Numbered from the stretch's first letter, positions 7,563 to 16,870 are shown. The stretch: 64,000 bases of DNA from Oribacterium sp. WCC10 (GCF_900113415.1 NZ_FOPH01000010.1:61526-125525), one strand, 5' to 3'. The notes: generated from the sequence alone by a model not told the origin. Translations and numbers: made by a program.

Positions 7563-8897
7563 ATGAATATAGAGTTACTGGAGAAAAAACTAACTTCTTT
7601 CCAGATCATAATAATAGGTTTTCTTAGTGTGATATTAATAGGTGCCTTGCTTCTTATGCTGCCCGTATCATCAGCTCTTGGGCAATGGACATCACCGGAA
7701 GAGGCTCTTTTTACCTCAACTTCAGCTGTCTGCGTAACAGGCCTCGTAATTCGTGATACCTCAAGCTACTGGTCAGCATTCGGACAGCTTATTATCATGC
7801 TTCTTATACAGATAGGGGGACTCGGCATAATTTCCGTAACTGCATTTATAGCAACTGTTTCCGGAAAAAAGATATCTCTACTTCAAAGGAGCATGCTGCA
7901 GGACAGCATTTCCGCCCACCATATAGGCGGCATAGTTAAGATGACCGCCTTCATATTTAAGGTATCTTTTTTTACAGAAGCCATAGGAGCTGTCATGATG
8001 CTGCCTTCATTCTGCTCTAAATTCGGAATAAAGGGCATTTGGATGGCGGTTTTCCATTCAGTGTCGGCCTTCTGTAATGCGGGCTTTGACCTCATGGGCA
8101 ACAAGTCGGGAGCATTTTCATCCTTAACAGCACTAAGTGATGATGTCACCATCATACTTCCCATATCACTTCTGATCGTTTTGGGCGGTATAGGTTTCCT
8201 CACATGGGATGATATGGCTGTTAATAAACTTAATTTCAAGCGCTACAGGATGCAGAGCAAAGTCATACTGACTACCACCTTCATGCTTATTACCGTTCCT
8301 ACAGCCATATTTTTCTTCTACGATTTTTCCATGCTACCGTTGAAACACCGCCTGTGCCTTTCACTTTTCCAGGCCATAACCCCACGTACAGCGGGCTTCA
8401 ATACCTTTGACCTTTCCCTTATGTCCAGCGCAAGCCGTGCTCTCATAGTAATACTGATGCTTATAGGCGGCTCACCGGGATCCACCGCAGGAGGTATGAA
8501 AACCACAACCCTTGGAGTTCTCTGCTCCAATTTCATGGCCATAGTACAGAGAAAGAAGAGCCCTCAGCTGTTTGACCGCCGCATTGAAGATTCCACCGTC
8601 AAAAGTGCAGCAACTCTTATGATGATGTATATAAATCTCACCCTTGTTGGAGCTTTCCTCATAAGTGTTTATGACAATGTTCCCATCGAGACCTGCATCT
8701 TTGAAACGGCTTCAGCCATAGGTACAGTCGGACTGTCTCTCGGACTTACCCCGAACCTCAGCATGTTTTCACATATGATACTCATACTTCTCATGTTCTT
8801 CGGCAGAGTAGGCGGACTTACACTTCTTTTCGCAGCCGTTAACAGTACCGGCATGGAAGTTTCAAGATGCCCCATAGAGAAGATAAATGTAGGTTAG
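7563..8897 (+). CDS. ktrB: KtrB/TrkH-type potassium uptake channel subunit
   Basis: 444 residues from the second of two tandem ATGs (GGAGG at 7552-7556 is six bases upstream; ATG 7560 would be only three away). This membrane protein conducts K+. The four pore loops of the TrkH/KtrB/HKT family are readable, each with its filter glycine: TSTSAVCVTGL, SVSAFCNAGFD, QAITPRTAGFNT and TASAIGTVGLS. The gating segment GGSPGSTAGGMKTTT in the middle pore repeat is also typical. It heads a module with ktrA and a KdpD/KdpE-like pair, inside a region bracketed by repeats. Confidence 0.93.
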   Translation: MNIELLEKKLTSFQIIIIGFLSVILIGALLLMLPVSSALGQWTSPEEALFTSTSAVCVTGLVIRDTSSYWSAFGQLIIMLLIQIGGLGIISVTAFIATVSGKKISLLQRSMLQDSISAHHIGGIVKMTAFIFKVSFFTEAIGAVMMLPSFCSKFGIKGIWMAVFHSVSAFCNAGFDLMGNKSGAFSSLTALSDDVTIILPISLLIVLGGIGFLTWDDMAVNKLNFKRYRMQSKVILTTTFMLITVPTAIFFFYDFSMLPLKHRLCLSLFQAITPRTAGFNTFDLSLMSSASRALIVILMLIGGSPGSTAGGMKTTTLGVLCSNFMAIVQRKKSPQLFDRRIEDSTVKSAATLMMMYINLTLVGAFLISVYDNVPIETCIFETASAIGTVGLSLGLTPNLSMFSHMILILLMFFGRVGGLTLLFAAVNSTGMEVSRCPIEKINVG

Positions 8898-9084
8898 ACA
8901 GAAATTCTTAATGCTAACATCAGGATGTTTTGATATTTCATGTAACAGTTCCTATGCTCATTATCACATCGGGATTCCCGTCTCATATTAAAACTACACA
9001 GAATCACAAAACTAAAACCGCAAGATATTTACATTCAGATAAATCGAAACAGATAAATATCTCCACACCAGGAGGCTTTTTACA

Positions 9085-9732
9085 ATGAAATCAATATTAC
9101 TTATAGGCGTTAACCGCTTCGGTTCACTTCTTGCAAGACAGTTCCATTCACTCGGTCATGAAGTCATGGCCGTAGATAAAGATGAAGAACGCATAAACAA
9201 CGTACTCCCCATAGTTACGGATGCCCAGATAGGCGACAGTACCAACGAAGCTTTCCTACATTCTCTCGGCATCAACAATTTTGACGTCTGTATCGTAACG
9301 ATAGGAAGCGATTTTCAGAGTTCACTGGAGACCACCTCACTTCTCAAGGAACTGGGCGGGAAACTTGTGGTATCCAGAGCTGATCGAGAGGTGCAGGCAA
9401 AGTTCCTCTTAAGGAACGGCGCCGATGAAGTCATCAGTCCGGAAAAGCAGATAGCCGAGTGGGCAGCCATACGTTATGCCTCTGATCATATTCTGGATTA
9501 TATTAAACTAGACGAAAGTTATGCTATATTTGAGGTACCCATACCTAAAGAGTGGGAAGGAAAGTCCATCGGAAACATTGACATAAGAAAAAAATATGGC
9601 ATTAACATCATGGCAGTAAAGGAAAACGGCAAGATGAATCTGACAGTCACACCTGAGATGATCCTGAACAGCGGAAAGACCATGCTGGTACTGGGGGAAC
9701 AAAAATCCATCCAAAAATGCTTCCATATGTGA
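9085..9732 (+). CDS. ktrA: KtrA/TrkA regulatory subunit of K+ uptake (RCK)
   Basis: 215 residues. RCK_N Rossmann fold at the N terminus (ILLIGVNRFGSLLA, with the acidic ribose-binding residue in VMAVDKDEER) binds ATP/ADP or NAD(H); the RCK_C domain from about residue 135 (YAIFEVPIPKEWEGKSI...) is the small ligand-binding domain, which in Firmicutes often binds c-di-AMP. KtrA forms a cytoplasmic ring that gates KtrB. An AGGAGG precedes the ATG. The 187-base gap to ktrB contains no clear terminator, so the two may be co-expressed. Confidence 0.93.
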   Translation: MKSILLIGVNRFGSLLARQFHSLGHEVMAVDKDEERINNVLPIVTDAQIGDSTNEAFLHSLGINNFDVCIVTIGSDFQSSLETTSLLKELGGKLVVSRADREVQAKFLLRNGADEVISPEKQIAEWAAIRYASDHILDYIKLDESYAIFEVPIPKEWEGKSIGNIDIRKKYGINIMAVKENGKMNLTVTPEMILNSGKTMLVLGEQKSIQKCFHM

Positions 9733-9763
9733 CCACACAACAGCATATAAAAGGACCGGAATA

Positions 9764-11746
9764 ATGGACAAGACCATAGAAAAGAGAGAGCATATACTTG
9801 TATGTATATCACCATCTCCCTCCAACATTAAAGTAATCAAAGCTGCTTCCAGAATGGCAGAAGCATTCCACGCAACACTTACAGCTCTATATATCAAACC
9901 GGCGAACTACGACAGCCTTCCCGAAAGAGATAAGGCAAGACTCCGGAACAACATAAAATATGCGGAGGAGAACGGCGCTTCCATCACCACCATAATCGGT
10001 GATGATGTACCGCTCCAGATAGCAGAATACGCCCACATCTCCGACACCACAAAAATCGTGGTGGGACGCAGCGGTGCCAGGCGCCGGCATCTGTTCGGCA
10101 AGATGTCACTCACGGAGCAGATCATTCTCAATGCTCCCGACGTGGACGTTTACATCATCCCTGATTCAGTTGCCGACCTGAAACAACAGAAAGAAAAAGC
10201 TCATATCTCTGATCAGATCCGTCCGACACTGAAAGATGCAATAATCACACTGATTTTACTTATGGCCTCTACCGGGCTGGGACTGATTTTTACATTGTTC
10301 GGTTTTACAGAGTCAAATATCATTACCGTATTCATACTGGGAGTTCTGGTGATATCTGTCATCACCGTAAGCCCTTTTTACAGTATTACAGGGTCCCTTG
10401 CAAGCGTGCTGCTTTTTAACTGGTTCTTTATCGAGCCAAAATTCAGCTTCCACACATACGAGACCGAGTACGTTGTCACTTTCGGTATCATGCTGCTGTC
10501 ATCTCTGATCACAGGTTCTCTTGCCAACAAGCTGAAGAAGAACGCCCGGCAGTCCGCCCGGGAAGCCTTCAGAGCCAAGGTTCTTTTTGACACAAACCAG
10601 CTCCTGCAGAAGGCGGAAAATTCAGAAGACGTCATCAGAATAACGGCGCATCAGATCATTACCCTTCTGGATAAAGATGTAATTATATATCCAAGGGATG
10701 ATAAAGGACATCTCGGAAAGGAAGCAGCTTTCAATTCCTCAGGCTTCTCCGATGAGGACGAACTCTCTGACGATAATGAACGCGAAATAGCAGACTGGGT
10801 CTTCCATAACCATCAGGCTGCCGGACTCAGACTTGAAAAATACAGTGCTGCCGGAGCCCAGTATCATGCCATCTGTCTCAATAACTATTGCTACGGCGTA
10901 ATTGCCATCCGTCTGAACGGTATTCCGCTGGAGACCTTTGAAAACAGCGTTTTCATGTCTATACTGGGAGAGTGTGCACTGGCACTTGAAAGTCTGAGAA
11001 ATGCTGCAGAAAAGGAAAAGGCTTCCATTATGGTACGTAATGAGCAGCTTAGATCCAACCTACTCCGTTCCATTTCTCACGATATCCGTACCCCTCTTAC
11101 GTCTATATCCGGAAATGCCAGCAACCTCTTAAATCACTATGAACAGCTGGACACAGCTACTCTGAAACGGATTTTCTCTGATATTTACGACGATTCCGAG
11201 TGGCTGGCAGACCTGGTTGAGAACCTTCTTTCTATTTCCAGAATAGAAAACGGTCAGATGGAACTGCATATGTCCATGGATGTTTTGAATGACGTCATCG
11301 ATGAAGCACTGAAGCATGTAGACAGAAATGTCAGTCAACATCACATAAGCGTTCAAAACAACGATGACATACTTCTCGTCAATATGGATGCAAGGCTCAT
11401 CATGCAGGTTCTGATTAATCTCATTAACAATGCCATTAAAAATACACAGACGGGTTCCGAGATCATCATACGCAGCGAACAGCGGGAGGATGCTGTTATA
11501 GTCAGTGTCATTGATAACGGTCCCGGAATACCGGATTCCGTAAAACCTCACGTTTTTGAGATGTTCTATACCGGACAATCCAAGGTGGCAGACGGACGCA
11601 GGGGACTTGGCCTGGGACTTGCGCTTTGTAAATCCATAGTCGAGGCTCACAACGGAAAGATTATCCTCAAAGACAATACACCAACCGGCTGTTGGTTTGA
11701 AATAGCATTGCCAATGGACCGTGATTCTGCAAAAATTGAGATATAA
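9764..11746 (+). CDS. kdpD: KdpD-like sensor histidine kinase lacking the N-terminal KdpD ATPase domain
   Basis: 660 residues, against about 900 for classical KdpD. It begins directly with the universal-stress-protein-like domain (about 8-140, 'HILVCISPSPSNIKVIKAA'), followed by the four-helix DUF4118 membrane domain (about 160-265), a GAF-like region, HisKA with phospho-acceptor His439 (SISHDIRTPLTSISG), and a HATPase domain with N, G1 (DNGPGIPDSV) and G2 (GLGLGLALCKSIVEAH) boxes. The roughly 210-residue domain with the Walker-type motif is missing. The kinase starts 31 bases after ktrA and pairs with the response regulator downstream. No kdpFABC lies in the window, so Ktr is the probable target system. 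Confidence 0.88.
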   Translation: MDKTIEKREHILVCISPSPSNIKVIKAASRMAEAFHATLTALYIKPANYDSLPERDKARLRNNIKYAEENGASITTIIGDDVPLQIAEYAHISDTTKIVVGRSGARRRHLFGKMSLTEQIILNAPDVDVYIIPDSVADLKQQKEKAHISDQIRPTLKDAIITLILLMASTGLGLIFTLFGFTESNIITVFILGVLVISVITVSPFYSITGSLASVLLFNWFFIEPKFSFHTYETEYVVTFGIMLLSSLITGSLANKLKKNARQSAREAFRAKVLFDTNQLLQKAENSEDVIRITAHQIITLLDKDVIIYPRDDKGHLGKEAAFNSSGFSDEDELSDDNEREIADWVFHNHQAAGLRLEKYSAAGAQYHAICLNNYCYGVIAIRLNGIPLETFENSVFMSILGECALALESLRNAAEKEKASIMVRNEQLRSNLLRSISHDIRTPLTSISGNASNLLNHYEQLDTATLKRIFSDIYDDSEWLADLVENLLSISRIENGQMELHMSMDVLNDVIDEALKHVDRNVSQHHISVQNNDDILLVNMDARLIMQVLINLINNAIKNTQTGSEIIIRSEQREDAVIVSVIDNGPGIPDSVKPHVFEMFYTGQSKVADGRRGLGLGLALCKSIVEAHNGKIILKDNTPTGCWFEIALPMDRDSAKIEI

Positions 11747-11830
11747 TGAAGTATTGCTTTAAGAAATTTAAGTTCATCATTTTAAACCTTCACCGGTAAA
11801 GCTTCATGATATACTTACCTGTAATCCTGA

Positions 11831-11859
11831 TTGACACTGTGGATTTAAAAAAATAGACG
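11831..11859 (+). promoter_or_regulatory. Possible promoter before the kdpE-like gene
   Basis: TTGACA (11831-11836), 17-base spacer and a weak TAGACG -10 box, 24 bases before the gene. It may give the regulator a second transcript. Confidence 0.3.
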
Positions 11860-11882
11860 AAAAATCATCAAAAGAGGTTCAA

Positions 11883-12593
11883 ATGAATAATTCCAATAGT
11901 CCTGTTGTTTTGGTTGTAGAAGATGATATCCCTATACAAAATCTCATCATTACAACATTAAAGACCCATGATTACAGATTCTTAACAGCAAAAAATGCAA
12001 ACGAGGCCGTCATGATGGCCTCATCACACAATCCTGACGTTGTTTTTCTGGATCTTGGACTTCCTGATATGGATGGAATAGAAGTCATAAAGCAGATACG
12101 AAGCTGGTCAAACATGCCTATCATAGTCATAAGTGCCCGAAGCGACGATGCCGATAAGATAGAAGCATTGGACGCAGGTGCAGACGACTATCTGACAAAG
12201 CCCTTCTCTGTGGAAGAACTTCTGGCAAGACTTCGCGTTACCGTAAGACGTCTTGCCCTTATGAAAAATGACTTCTTACAGGACAGTTCTGTATACACTA
12301 ACGGAAAGCTGAAGATAGATTATTCGGCAGGCTGCGCCTATCTTGACGGAGAAGAGCTTAAGCTTACTCCTATGGAATACAAGCTCCTCTGCCTCCTTGC
12401 CAAAAATACCGGAAAGGTGCTGACTCATACCTTCATCACAGAGAATATCTGGGGCAAGAGCTGGGACAATGACATCGCCTCCCTGAGGGTCTTTATGGTG
12501 ACCTTAAGAAAAAAACTTGAATCTTCACCCGATTCTCCCCACTATATACAGACCCACATAGGCATCGGTTACAGGATGCTGAAAGTGGACTGA
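11883..12593 (+). CDS. kdpE: KdpE-like response regulator (OmpR/PhoB family)
   Basis: 236 residues. Receiver domain with acidic pair (VVEDDIP), phospho-acceptor Asp57 (VVFLDLGLPDMDG), switch Ser (VISARS) and Lys in LTKPFSVEELLARL. The C-terminal winged helix is of the OmpR type (LTPMEYKLLCLLAKNTGKVLT ... LRVFMVTLRKKLE ... THIGIGYRM). With the adjacent KdpD-like kinase it makes a two-component system that in other bacteria responds to low K+ or osmotic stress. AGAGG precedes the ATG. The 136-base gap after the kinase is longer than usual for KdpD/KdpE pairs. Confidence 0.9.
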   Translation: MNNSNSPVVLVVEDDIPIQNLIITTLKTHDYRFLTAKNANEAVMMASSHNPDVVFLDLGLPDMDGIEVIKQIRSWSNMPIIVISARSDDADKIEALDAGADDYLTKPFSVEELLARLRVTVRRLALMKNDFLQDSSVYTNGKLKIDYSAGCAYLDGEELKLTPMEYKLLCLLAKNTGKVLTHTFITENIWGKSWDNDIASLRVFMVTLRKKLESSPDSPHYIQTHIGIGYRMLKVD

Positions 12594-12644
12594 TGATTTT
12601 GTGTTATTTGGCAGTTCATGCTTTTTATTTTTTCAATTACAAAA

Positions 12645-12704
12645 GGAGCTGTTGCATTAGATGATTAATTCATTTTTGTTTTACGGATTACCGGATACGT
12701 AAAA
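12645..12704 (+). repeat. IS-end-like 19-mer and 26-bp palindrome, copy 2
   Basis: GGAGCTGTTGCATTAGATG at 12645-12663 is followed closely by the palindrome TTTTACG...CGTAAAA at 12679-12704, identical to 6983-7008. Here the two elements are adjacent, whereas near 7 kb they flank the integrase relic. The following bases to 12893 hold no convincing gene; short peptide-like stretches near 12720-12760 may be another recombinase tail. Confidence 0.6.
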
Positions 12705-12893
12705 TCACCCGGGAATTCCAGCGCCATTACGCACTACACCAAACAGACATGAAAAACGACCGAATAAGCAGGAAACATTGTAACGTCAATGAAGCCATGA
12801 TAAAGTCAAACCATAAAGAAACGGAACAAGGAATCAATGGAAGATTCTAAGAAACAAAAAAGGAACTCAAAAAAACTTATGGAGGAAACGAAA

Positions 12894-12950
12894 ATGTCAG
12901 ATAACAAGAATATACTGCTCCGTATACAATTTTCGAAAAAGCGTGAATAA
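12894..12950 (+). CDS. Possible 18-residue peptide
   Basis: ATG at 12894 has a good GGAGG at 12881-12885 and encodes MSDNKNILLRIQFSKKRE before a stop. Its end overlaps the GTG start of the next small gene by 8 bases, so it may be a leader peptide, or the two may be one gene split by a frameshift. The strong SD is the main support. Confidence 0.3.
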   Translation: MSDNKNILLRIQFSKKRE

Positions 12951-13155
12951 AAAAACCATACTACGTAACTGTAGAGTGGAGAAAAAACTGATACCTGTCA
13001 TAGCGATGTTCTCCGTATTCATCATGTTTATCTGGAGCTACATTGAAGGCAACTGGGATCATAGCTGGCTTGCTGTTATGGCCGGTGGTATAGTGATAAC
13101 AGCCATCAGTATCATTAGCAAAGATGATAAAAATAAAGGAAACAGAATGCCCTAA
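12943..13155 (+). CDS. Small two-helix membrane protein, unrecognised
   Basis: 70 residues from GTG 12943, which overlaps the preceding 18-codon frame. Two hydrophobic segments (about 17-33 and 43-58) are joined by 'YIEGNWDHSW' and followed by a charged tail (SKDDKNKGN). It resembles the small membrane tails often found after helix-turn-helix proteins in Lachnospiraceae, but no family can be named. If the upstream peptide is its true start, a -1/+1 slip near 12943 would be required. It lies in decayed accessory DNA. Confidence 0.4.
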   Translation: MNKKTILRNCRVEKKLIPVIAMFSVFIMFIWSYIEGNWDHSWLAVMAGGIVITAISIISKDDKNKGNRMP

Positions 13156-13156
13156 T

Positions 13157-13246
13157 AAAAAATTGAGATTGTGTGAAGCGTTTATGCCCGAATATACCAA
13201 AGACAGGATAATAAAGCTTGCTTTTGAAGGAAGGAACTTCCGATAA
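13157..13246 (+). pseudogene. Relic of a DUF1703-type AAA ATPase C terminus
   Basis: The frame reads 'EYTKDRIIKLAFEGRNFR' before a stop. The intact ATPase at 22749 ends similarly (YEKNKIKKFAFAFEGKELL), so this looks like the last ~28 codons of a related gene. The rest is absent. Confidence 0.4.
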
Positions 13247-13304
13247 AAAAGCTTAAAAATGTGTAATTTGACGGAAAGAAAATGTTGAAAAAGGATGTAA
13301 CCGA

Positions 13305-13928
13305 ATGCGTATTTATATAGTTCGTCATGGAGAAACAGATGCAAACAAAAAAGGTTATGCGCAAGGATGGACAGATGACCCGTTAAATGAAAACGGGCAT
13401 ATTCTTGCCGAAATCACAGGGCGTGCCCTGAAAGGCATCCATTTTGACTTTTGCATATCAAGTCCCTTGCAAAGAGCAAGAGACACAGCTGAGATCATAC
13501 TCAGAGAGTCCGAAAACAGCATTTCTGTTTCATTTGACGACCGGATTAAAGAAATGAACTTCGGAAGCTTTGAGGGAATGAACATCAGTAATGGAAATGT
13601 TATCAGCTTCCTGAAGAAACCGGTTTTTGATTACAGGTTTCCCGAGGGAGAAAGCATCAATGACGTAATGGAAAGGACACAGGAGTTTCTGAAAGATCTT
13701 ATTGCCAAAGATGATGATAAGACTTATCTGGTATCTACACATGGCTGTGCACTTAGAGCGATGCTGAATTTCCTGTATGAGAATCCATGTGATTTCTGGC
13801 ATGGACATGTACCGTATAATTGCTGTGTGAATATTCTTGATGTTAAAGATGGAGCAGTAACATTTATTGCAGAAGACAAGATTTACTACGATCGTGAGTT
13901 GGCAATCGATAGATATAAAGACAACTAA
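13305..13928 (+). CDS. Histidine phosphatase family protein (phosphoglycerate mutase-like)
   Basis: 207 residues. The N-terminal RHGET motif (IYIVRHGETDANKKG) supplies the phospho-His; 'DDPLNENG' and the acidic 'EMNFGSFEGM' segment are typical of the dPGM/alpha-ribazole phosphatase/broad-specificity group, and the second catalytic His is in VSTHGCALRA. The substrate cannot be told from sequence. The ATG is preceded by a weak GGATG. It is followed 20 bases later by the frameshifted DUF3089 gene. Confidence 0.88.
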   Translation: MRIYIVRHGETDANKKGYAQGWTDDPLNENGHILAEITGRALKGIHFDFCISSPLQRARDTAEIILRESENSISVSFDDRIKEMNFGSFEGMNISNGNVISFLKKPVFDYRFPEGESINDVMERTQEFLKDLIAKDDDKTYLVSTHGCALRAMLNFLYENPCDFWHGHVPYNCCVNILDVKDGAVTFIAEDKIYYDRELAIDRYKDN

Positions 13929-13948
13929 TGTATGAAAGGAGACTATAG

Positions 13949-15010
13949 ATGAAAAAATAATTACAGCGTTGATAAGCTCCGGTCTTATAGCTTTATGTCT
14001 GGCTGTAACTCTCAGTTATCAGTGCCCGAAATTACGATACCGGCAGCGGAAACTGAAACTGATTCCGGCGAGAGCAATGCTGAAGCACCTGACTATTCTC
14101 AGGAGGATTGCTGGTTACAGATTCCGGAGATCACCAAGGATGTCGATACGTTCTACATTTACTCGACAGTTTACGTTGATTCGAGTTTTGAAGATGGTGC
14201 ACCTGATTATGCTTCCCTCGACACCCCCGAGATGATCGCTGGTGCATTAGGAGAATACGTGACAAATGCAAGTGTGTACGAAGATTCCACAAACGTTTTT
14301 GTGCCATTTTATCGTCAGCCGGTATGCGCTACGCATGGGAAGTCTCCAGGAAGACCGGAAACATTGACGCAGCACTCTCCGGTATATCCTACGATGATAT
14401 AAAGGCAGCTCTCGATTACTCCTTTGAGAATTATAATGCAGGTCGTCCCTTCATTATCGCAGGACATAGCCAGGGTTCATCAATGGTCAAGTATGTACTG
14501 ACGCACTACTTCACGGAGCATCCCGAGTACTACGAGCGCATGGTCACAGCCTACGTCATCGGATTCTCTGTCACACAAGAGGACCTCGATACCTACCCTC
14601 ACCTGAAGTTTGCCACCGGCGAAACCGACACGGGTGTCATCGTGAGCTGGAATACCGAGGGACCGAAGAACGTGGAGGAGAACGCCCACAATGTAGTAGT
14701 TCTTCCGGGTGCCATCAGCATCAACCCTTTGAACTGGAAGCTGGATGAAACCTATGCCCCGGCCAGCGAAAACCTGGGCTCATTAATGCTGAACGAAGAA
14801 ACAGGAGAATATGAGATTACCGACATAGGCGCTGACGCACAGATAGTTCTCGACCGCAGCGTGGTCGTAACGAACACCAGATATGACCAGTATGCAGCAG
14901 CTGAATTCTTCGGGCCTCAAAGCTTCCATGAAGACGACTACACAATCTATTACAACAACATCAAGGACAACGTAGCAAAACGTATTGCTTCTTATAAGGC
15001 CGGTCATTAG
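13949..15010 (+). pseudogene. DUF3089 alpha/beta-hydrolase-like lipoprotein with three frameshifts
   Basis: A GGAGA-led ATG at 13949 runs into TAA after three codons (run of A missing one base). Reading on in the next frame gives a signal-peptide segment (ITALISSGLIALCL); a second shift near 13995 is needed to enter the frame with lipobox Cys (SGCNSQL) and the domain start (YIYSTVYVDSSFED ... VFVPFYRQ). A third shift near 14318 leads to the remainder, with the nucleophile elbow GHSQGS and a C-terminal half ending at 15010. DUF3089 proteins are predicted secreted serine hydrolases. Three independent indels suggest real decay rather than read error. Confidence 0.8.
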
Positions 15011-15021
15011 TAAAACTCTAA

Positions 15022-15030
15022 GGGGCTGTT
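15022..15030 (+). repeat. IS-end-like 9-mer, copy 3
   Basis: CTAAGGGGCTGTT right after the DUF3089 stop matches the first bases of the element at 7392 (CTAAAGGGGCTGTT), then diverges. Confidence 0.35.
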
Positions 15031-15170
15031 AATTGTATCTAACTTAAACTATATAAAGAAAGACCAGAAGAAGCTTCCATTGGTGCTACGATCACACCAG
15101 ATAAAATTTCCATAACTCTTTCGAAAAGGTATGTTGTGGAAGAAAAAGGCGGAGCCTTCCTCAAAATATA

Positions 15171-15344
15171 GATGAGCTTTTCTTTGCAGAAGATGCACCA
15201 CTTCGAAAAGAATATAATAATCTATACAGGGCACTATTTAAAAAGCCGGATCAGTATATAAAGATAATCGAAGCGTTAAGCTCTGAAAACAAGGGAATCA
15301 GCAGAGCGAAAATAGTTGAGAAGACAGGAATTGCCAGTTCCGGA
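15171..15344 (+). pseudogene. Remnant of an ATP-binding protein (DUF234-type AAA)
   Basis: The frame reads FFAEDAPLRKEYNNLYRALF, then KPDQYIKIIEALSSENKGIS and KIVEKTGIASSG. This is the linker and winged-helix region that follows the ATPase domain in archaeal-type ATPases widespread in Firmicutes. Neither the ATPase domain nor the C-terminal nuclease domain is present. Decayed coding-like sequence (RYVVEEKGGAF) also lies at 15120-15160. The bases from 15345 to 15493 hold no gene. Confidence 0.55.
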
Positions 15345-15493
15345 ACCATTGGTGCCTGTCACTGTGCAGGAATGTCCTGTAGTTTTATAACCCGGTACTA
15401 TACTAAACTAATCGTATTAGACACTTTCGTCGATATAGATCATAACGTTATACAGTATCTCTTAGAGATACATTGGCAGAAAGGAATGATACG

Positions 15494-16870
15494 ATGTACA
15501 AAGTATCAGAATTTGACAGCGAGAAAGCCGGAGACAAACTGAGCCATGGTGAGGATGTATTTCATGAAGCACTGAGAAAGCAGCTGGAATACTGCCATGT
15601 GTACAAGGATGATCAGCCGCTGTACGATCTCCAAAAAATCGACAATAATTACACGATAAAGACCAGCAAAGGCGCTCAGGACAATGGTTTCTCCGAGCTG
15701 TTTTTCAACTTCAACAATTACGACGAAAATGATGACCGCACCCTGAATCTGTCACTGATAAAACGCTTTGGTTCACTTGAGATTGAGGAATTAACTGAGT
15801 ACTCGGTTGTGATCGCAAAGCTCGCAGCATTAAAGCTTGATATGCATGTCTACGTAACGGATTCCCGAATCAGCCTGTTCATGTCTGATATGGCCAATGT
15901 ACACATAGTAGAAGAGCTTCCAGGCCGCGAGGACTCTATGATCATCACAAAGGATTTTGTGATCGGTATATACATGGGAGATGTGAAAAAAAATCACTCC
16001 ATTCCTCTTTTCAGCGAGATATTTTTCGTGCAGGGACTTGCAGATGGCAAAGACCTGTCAAAAATAAAGTATTGCCAAATAGAGTTCGATAAAATCATCG
16101 GCATTGGAGCAATCCTGGATACCTATAACAAGATTGAGGCACTGCTTGCCGGATTCGGCATTGAATGCTTTCTGAAAGAGCATTGTTCAAGATACAGCGA
16201 TGAGATGCTGAACAGATATTTTGTTCTTAAGAAAAGGCCGTCAGATGCAAATGAGGAAAATACCTGTATTTGTGCCGACTTTATCAAGCTGTATGTCATA
16301 CCGACCTTCCAAATGATGCAGATTCCGTTAAAGGAAACGGTTATCGATGATGAATTCAATAATCAGATTGATGAATACTATGAGGCGGTGTTTGGTGATG
16401 ATAAGGTACTGGGTGTTCTGATCCGAGGAACTGATTACAAGCTAACGGAAGTTGGTGCAAACCATAAGCAGGCTTCCGCAAAGATACTGATCCCTAAGAT
16501 CAGAGAATTCATGGAAGAGTATCATTTTGACAAGATTTTTCTCGCAACCGAAGATAATGATGCTCTGGATGCCATATTCTCCGAATTTGGCAAAGATAAA
16601 GTCCGTGTGATAGCACAGGAGAGATTTTCAGTATCGGATTTCAAAAATATACATCTGATCAAAGATCTTGAAAAGGAAAAGAGGACAGGAGAAGCTTATG
16701 AGGCGGCGCTCGAGGACATTACTGTCAATTATTTCTATGCGCTAAGATTTCTGGCAAAATGCAACAGCTTCATAGCCAGCGGAACCTGCAGCGGTACAAA
16801 AATGGTTTTAGGTTTTAATGCAGGCAAATTTGAACATCAGTATATATTTAATCCCCTAACCGAAAGCTAA
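15494..16870 (+). CDS. Putative fucosyltransferase-like (GT23/O-FucT fold) protein
   Basis: 458 residues from ATG 15494 (GAAAGGA eight bases upstream; an earlier TTG at 15473 lacks an SD). No signal peptide or membrane helix. The C-terminal third has 'LGVLIRGTDY' followed by 'DKIFLATED' and a late 'FIASGTCSGTKM' segment, the pattern of the GDP-binding domain of NodZ/FUT8-like and O-fucosyltransferase-like enzymes, where the RGTD arginine binds the sugar nucleotide. The first 250 residues are not recognised. It could modify a surface glycan, but no polysaccharide genes adjoin; the setting is decayed accessory DNA. The assignment rests on these motifs only. Confidence 0.6.
   Translation: MYKVSEFDSEKAGDKLSHGEDVFHEALRKQLEYCHVYKDDQPLYDLQKIDNNYTIKTSKGAQDNGFSELFFNFNNYDENDDRTLNLSLIKRFGSLEIEELTEYSVVIAKLAALKLDMHVYVTDSRISLFMSDMANVHIVEELPGREDSMIITKDFVIGIYMGDVKKNHSIPLFSEIFFVQGLADGKDLSKIKYCQIEFDKIIGIGAILDTYNKIEALLAGFGIECFLKEHCSRYSDEMLNRYFVLKKRPSDANEENTCICADFIKLYVIPTFQMMQIPLKETVIDDEFNNQIDEYYEAVFGDDKVLGVLIRGTDYKLTEVGANHKQASAKILIPKIREFMEEYHFDKIFLATEDNDALDAIFSEFGKDKVRVIAQERFSVSDFKNIHLIKDLEKEKRTGEAYEAALEDITVNYFYALRFLAKCNSFIASGTCSGTKMVLGFNAGKFEHQYIFNPLTES

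Noticed and set aside
7563..12593. Complete Kdp potassium ATPase locus
   Set aside because: Only regulator-like genes are present; kdpF, A, B and C are not encoded in the window.
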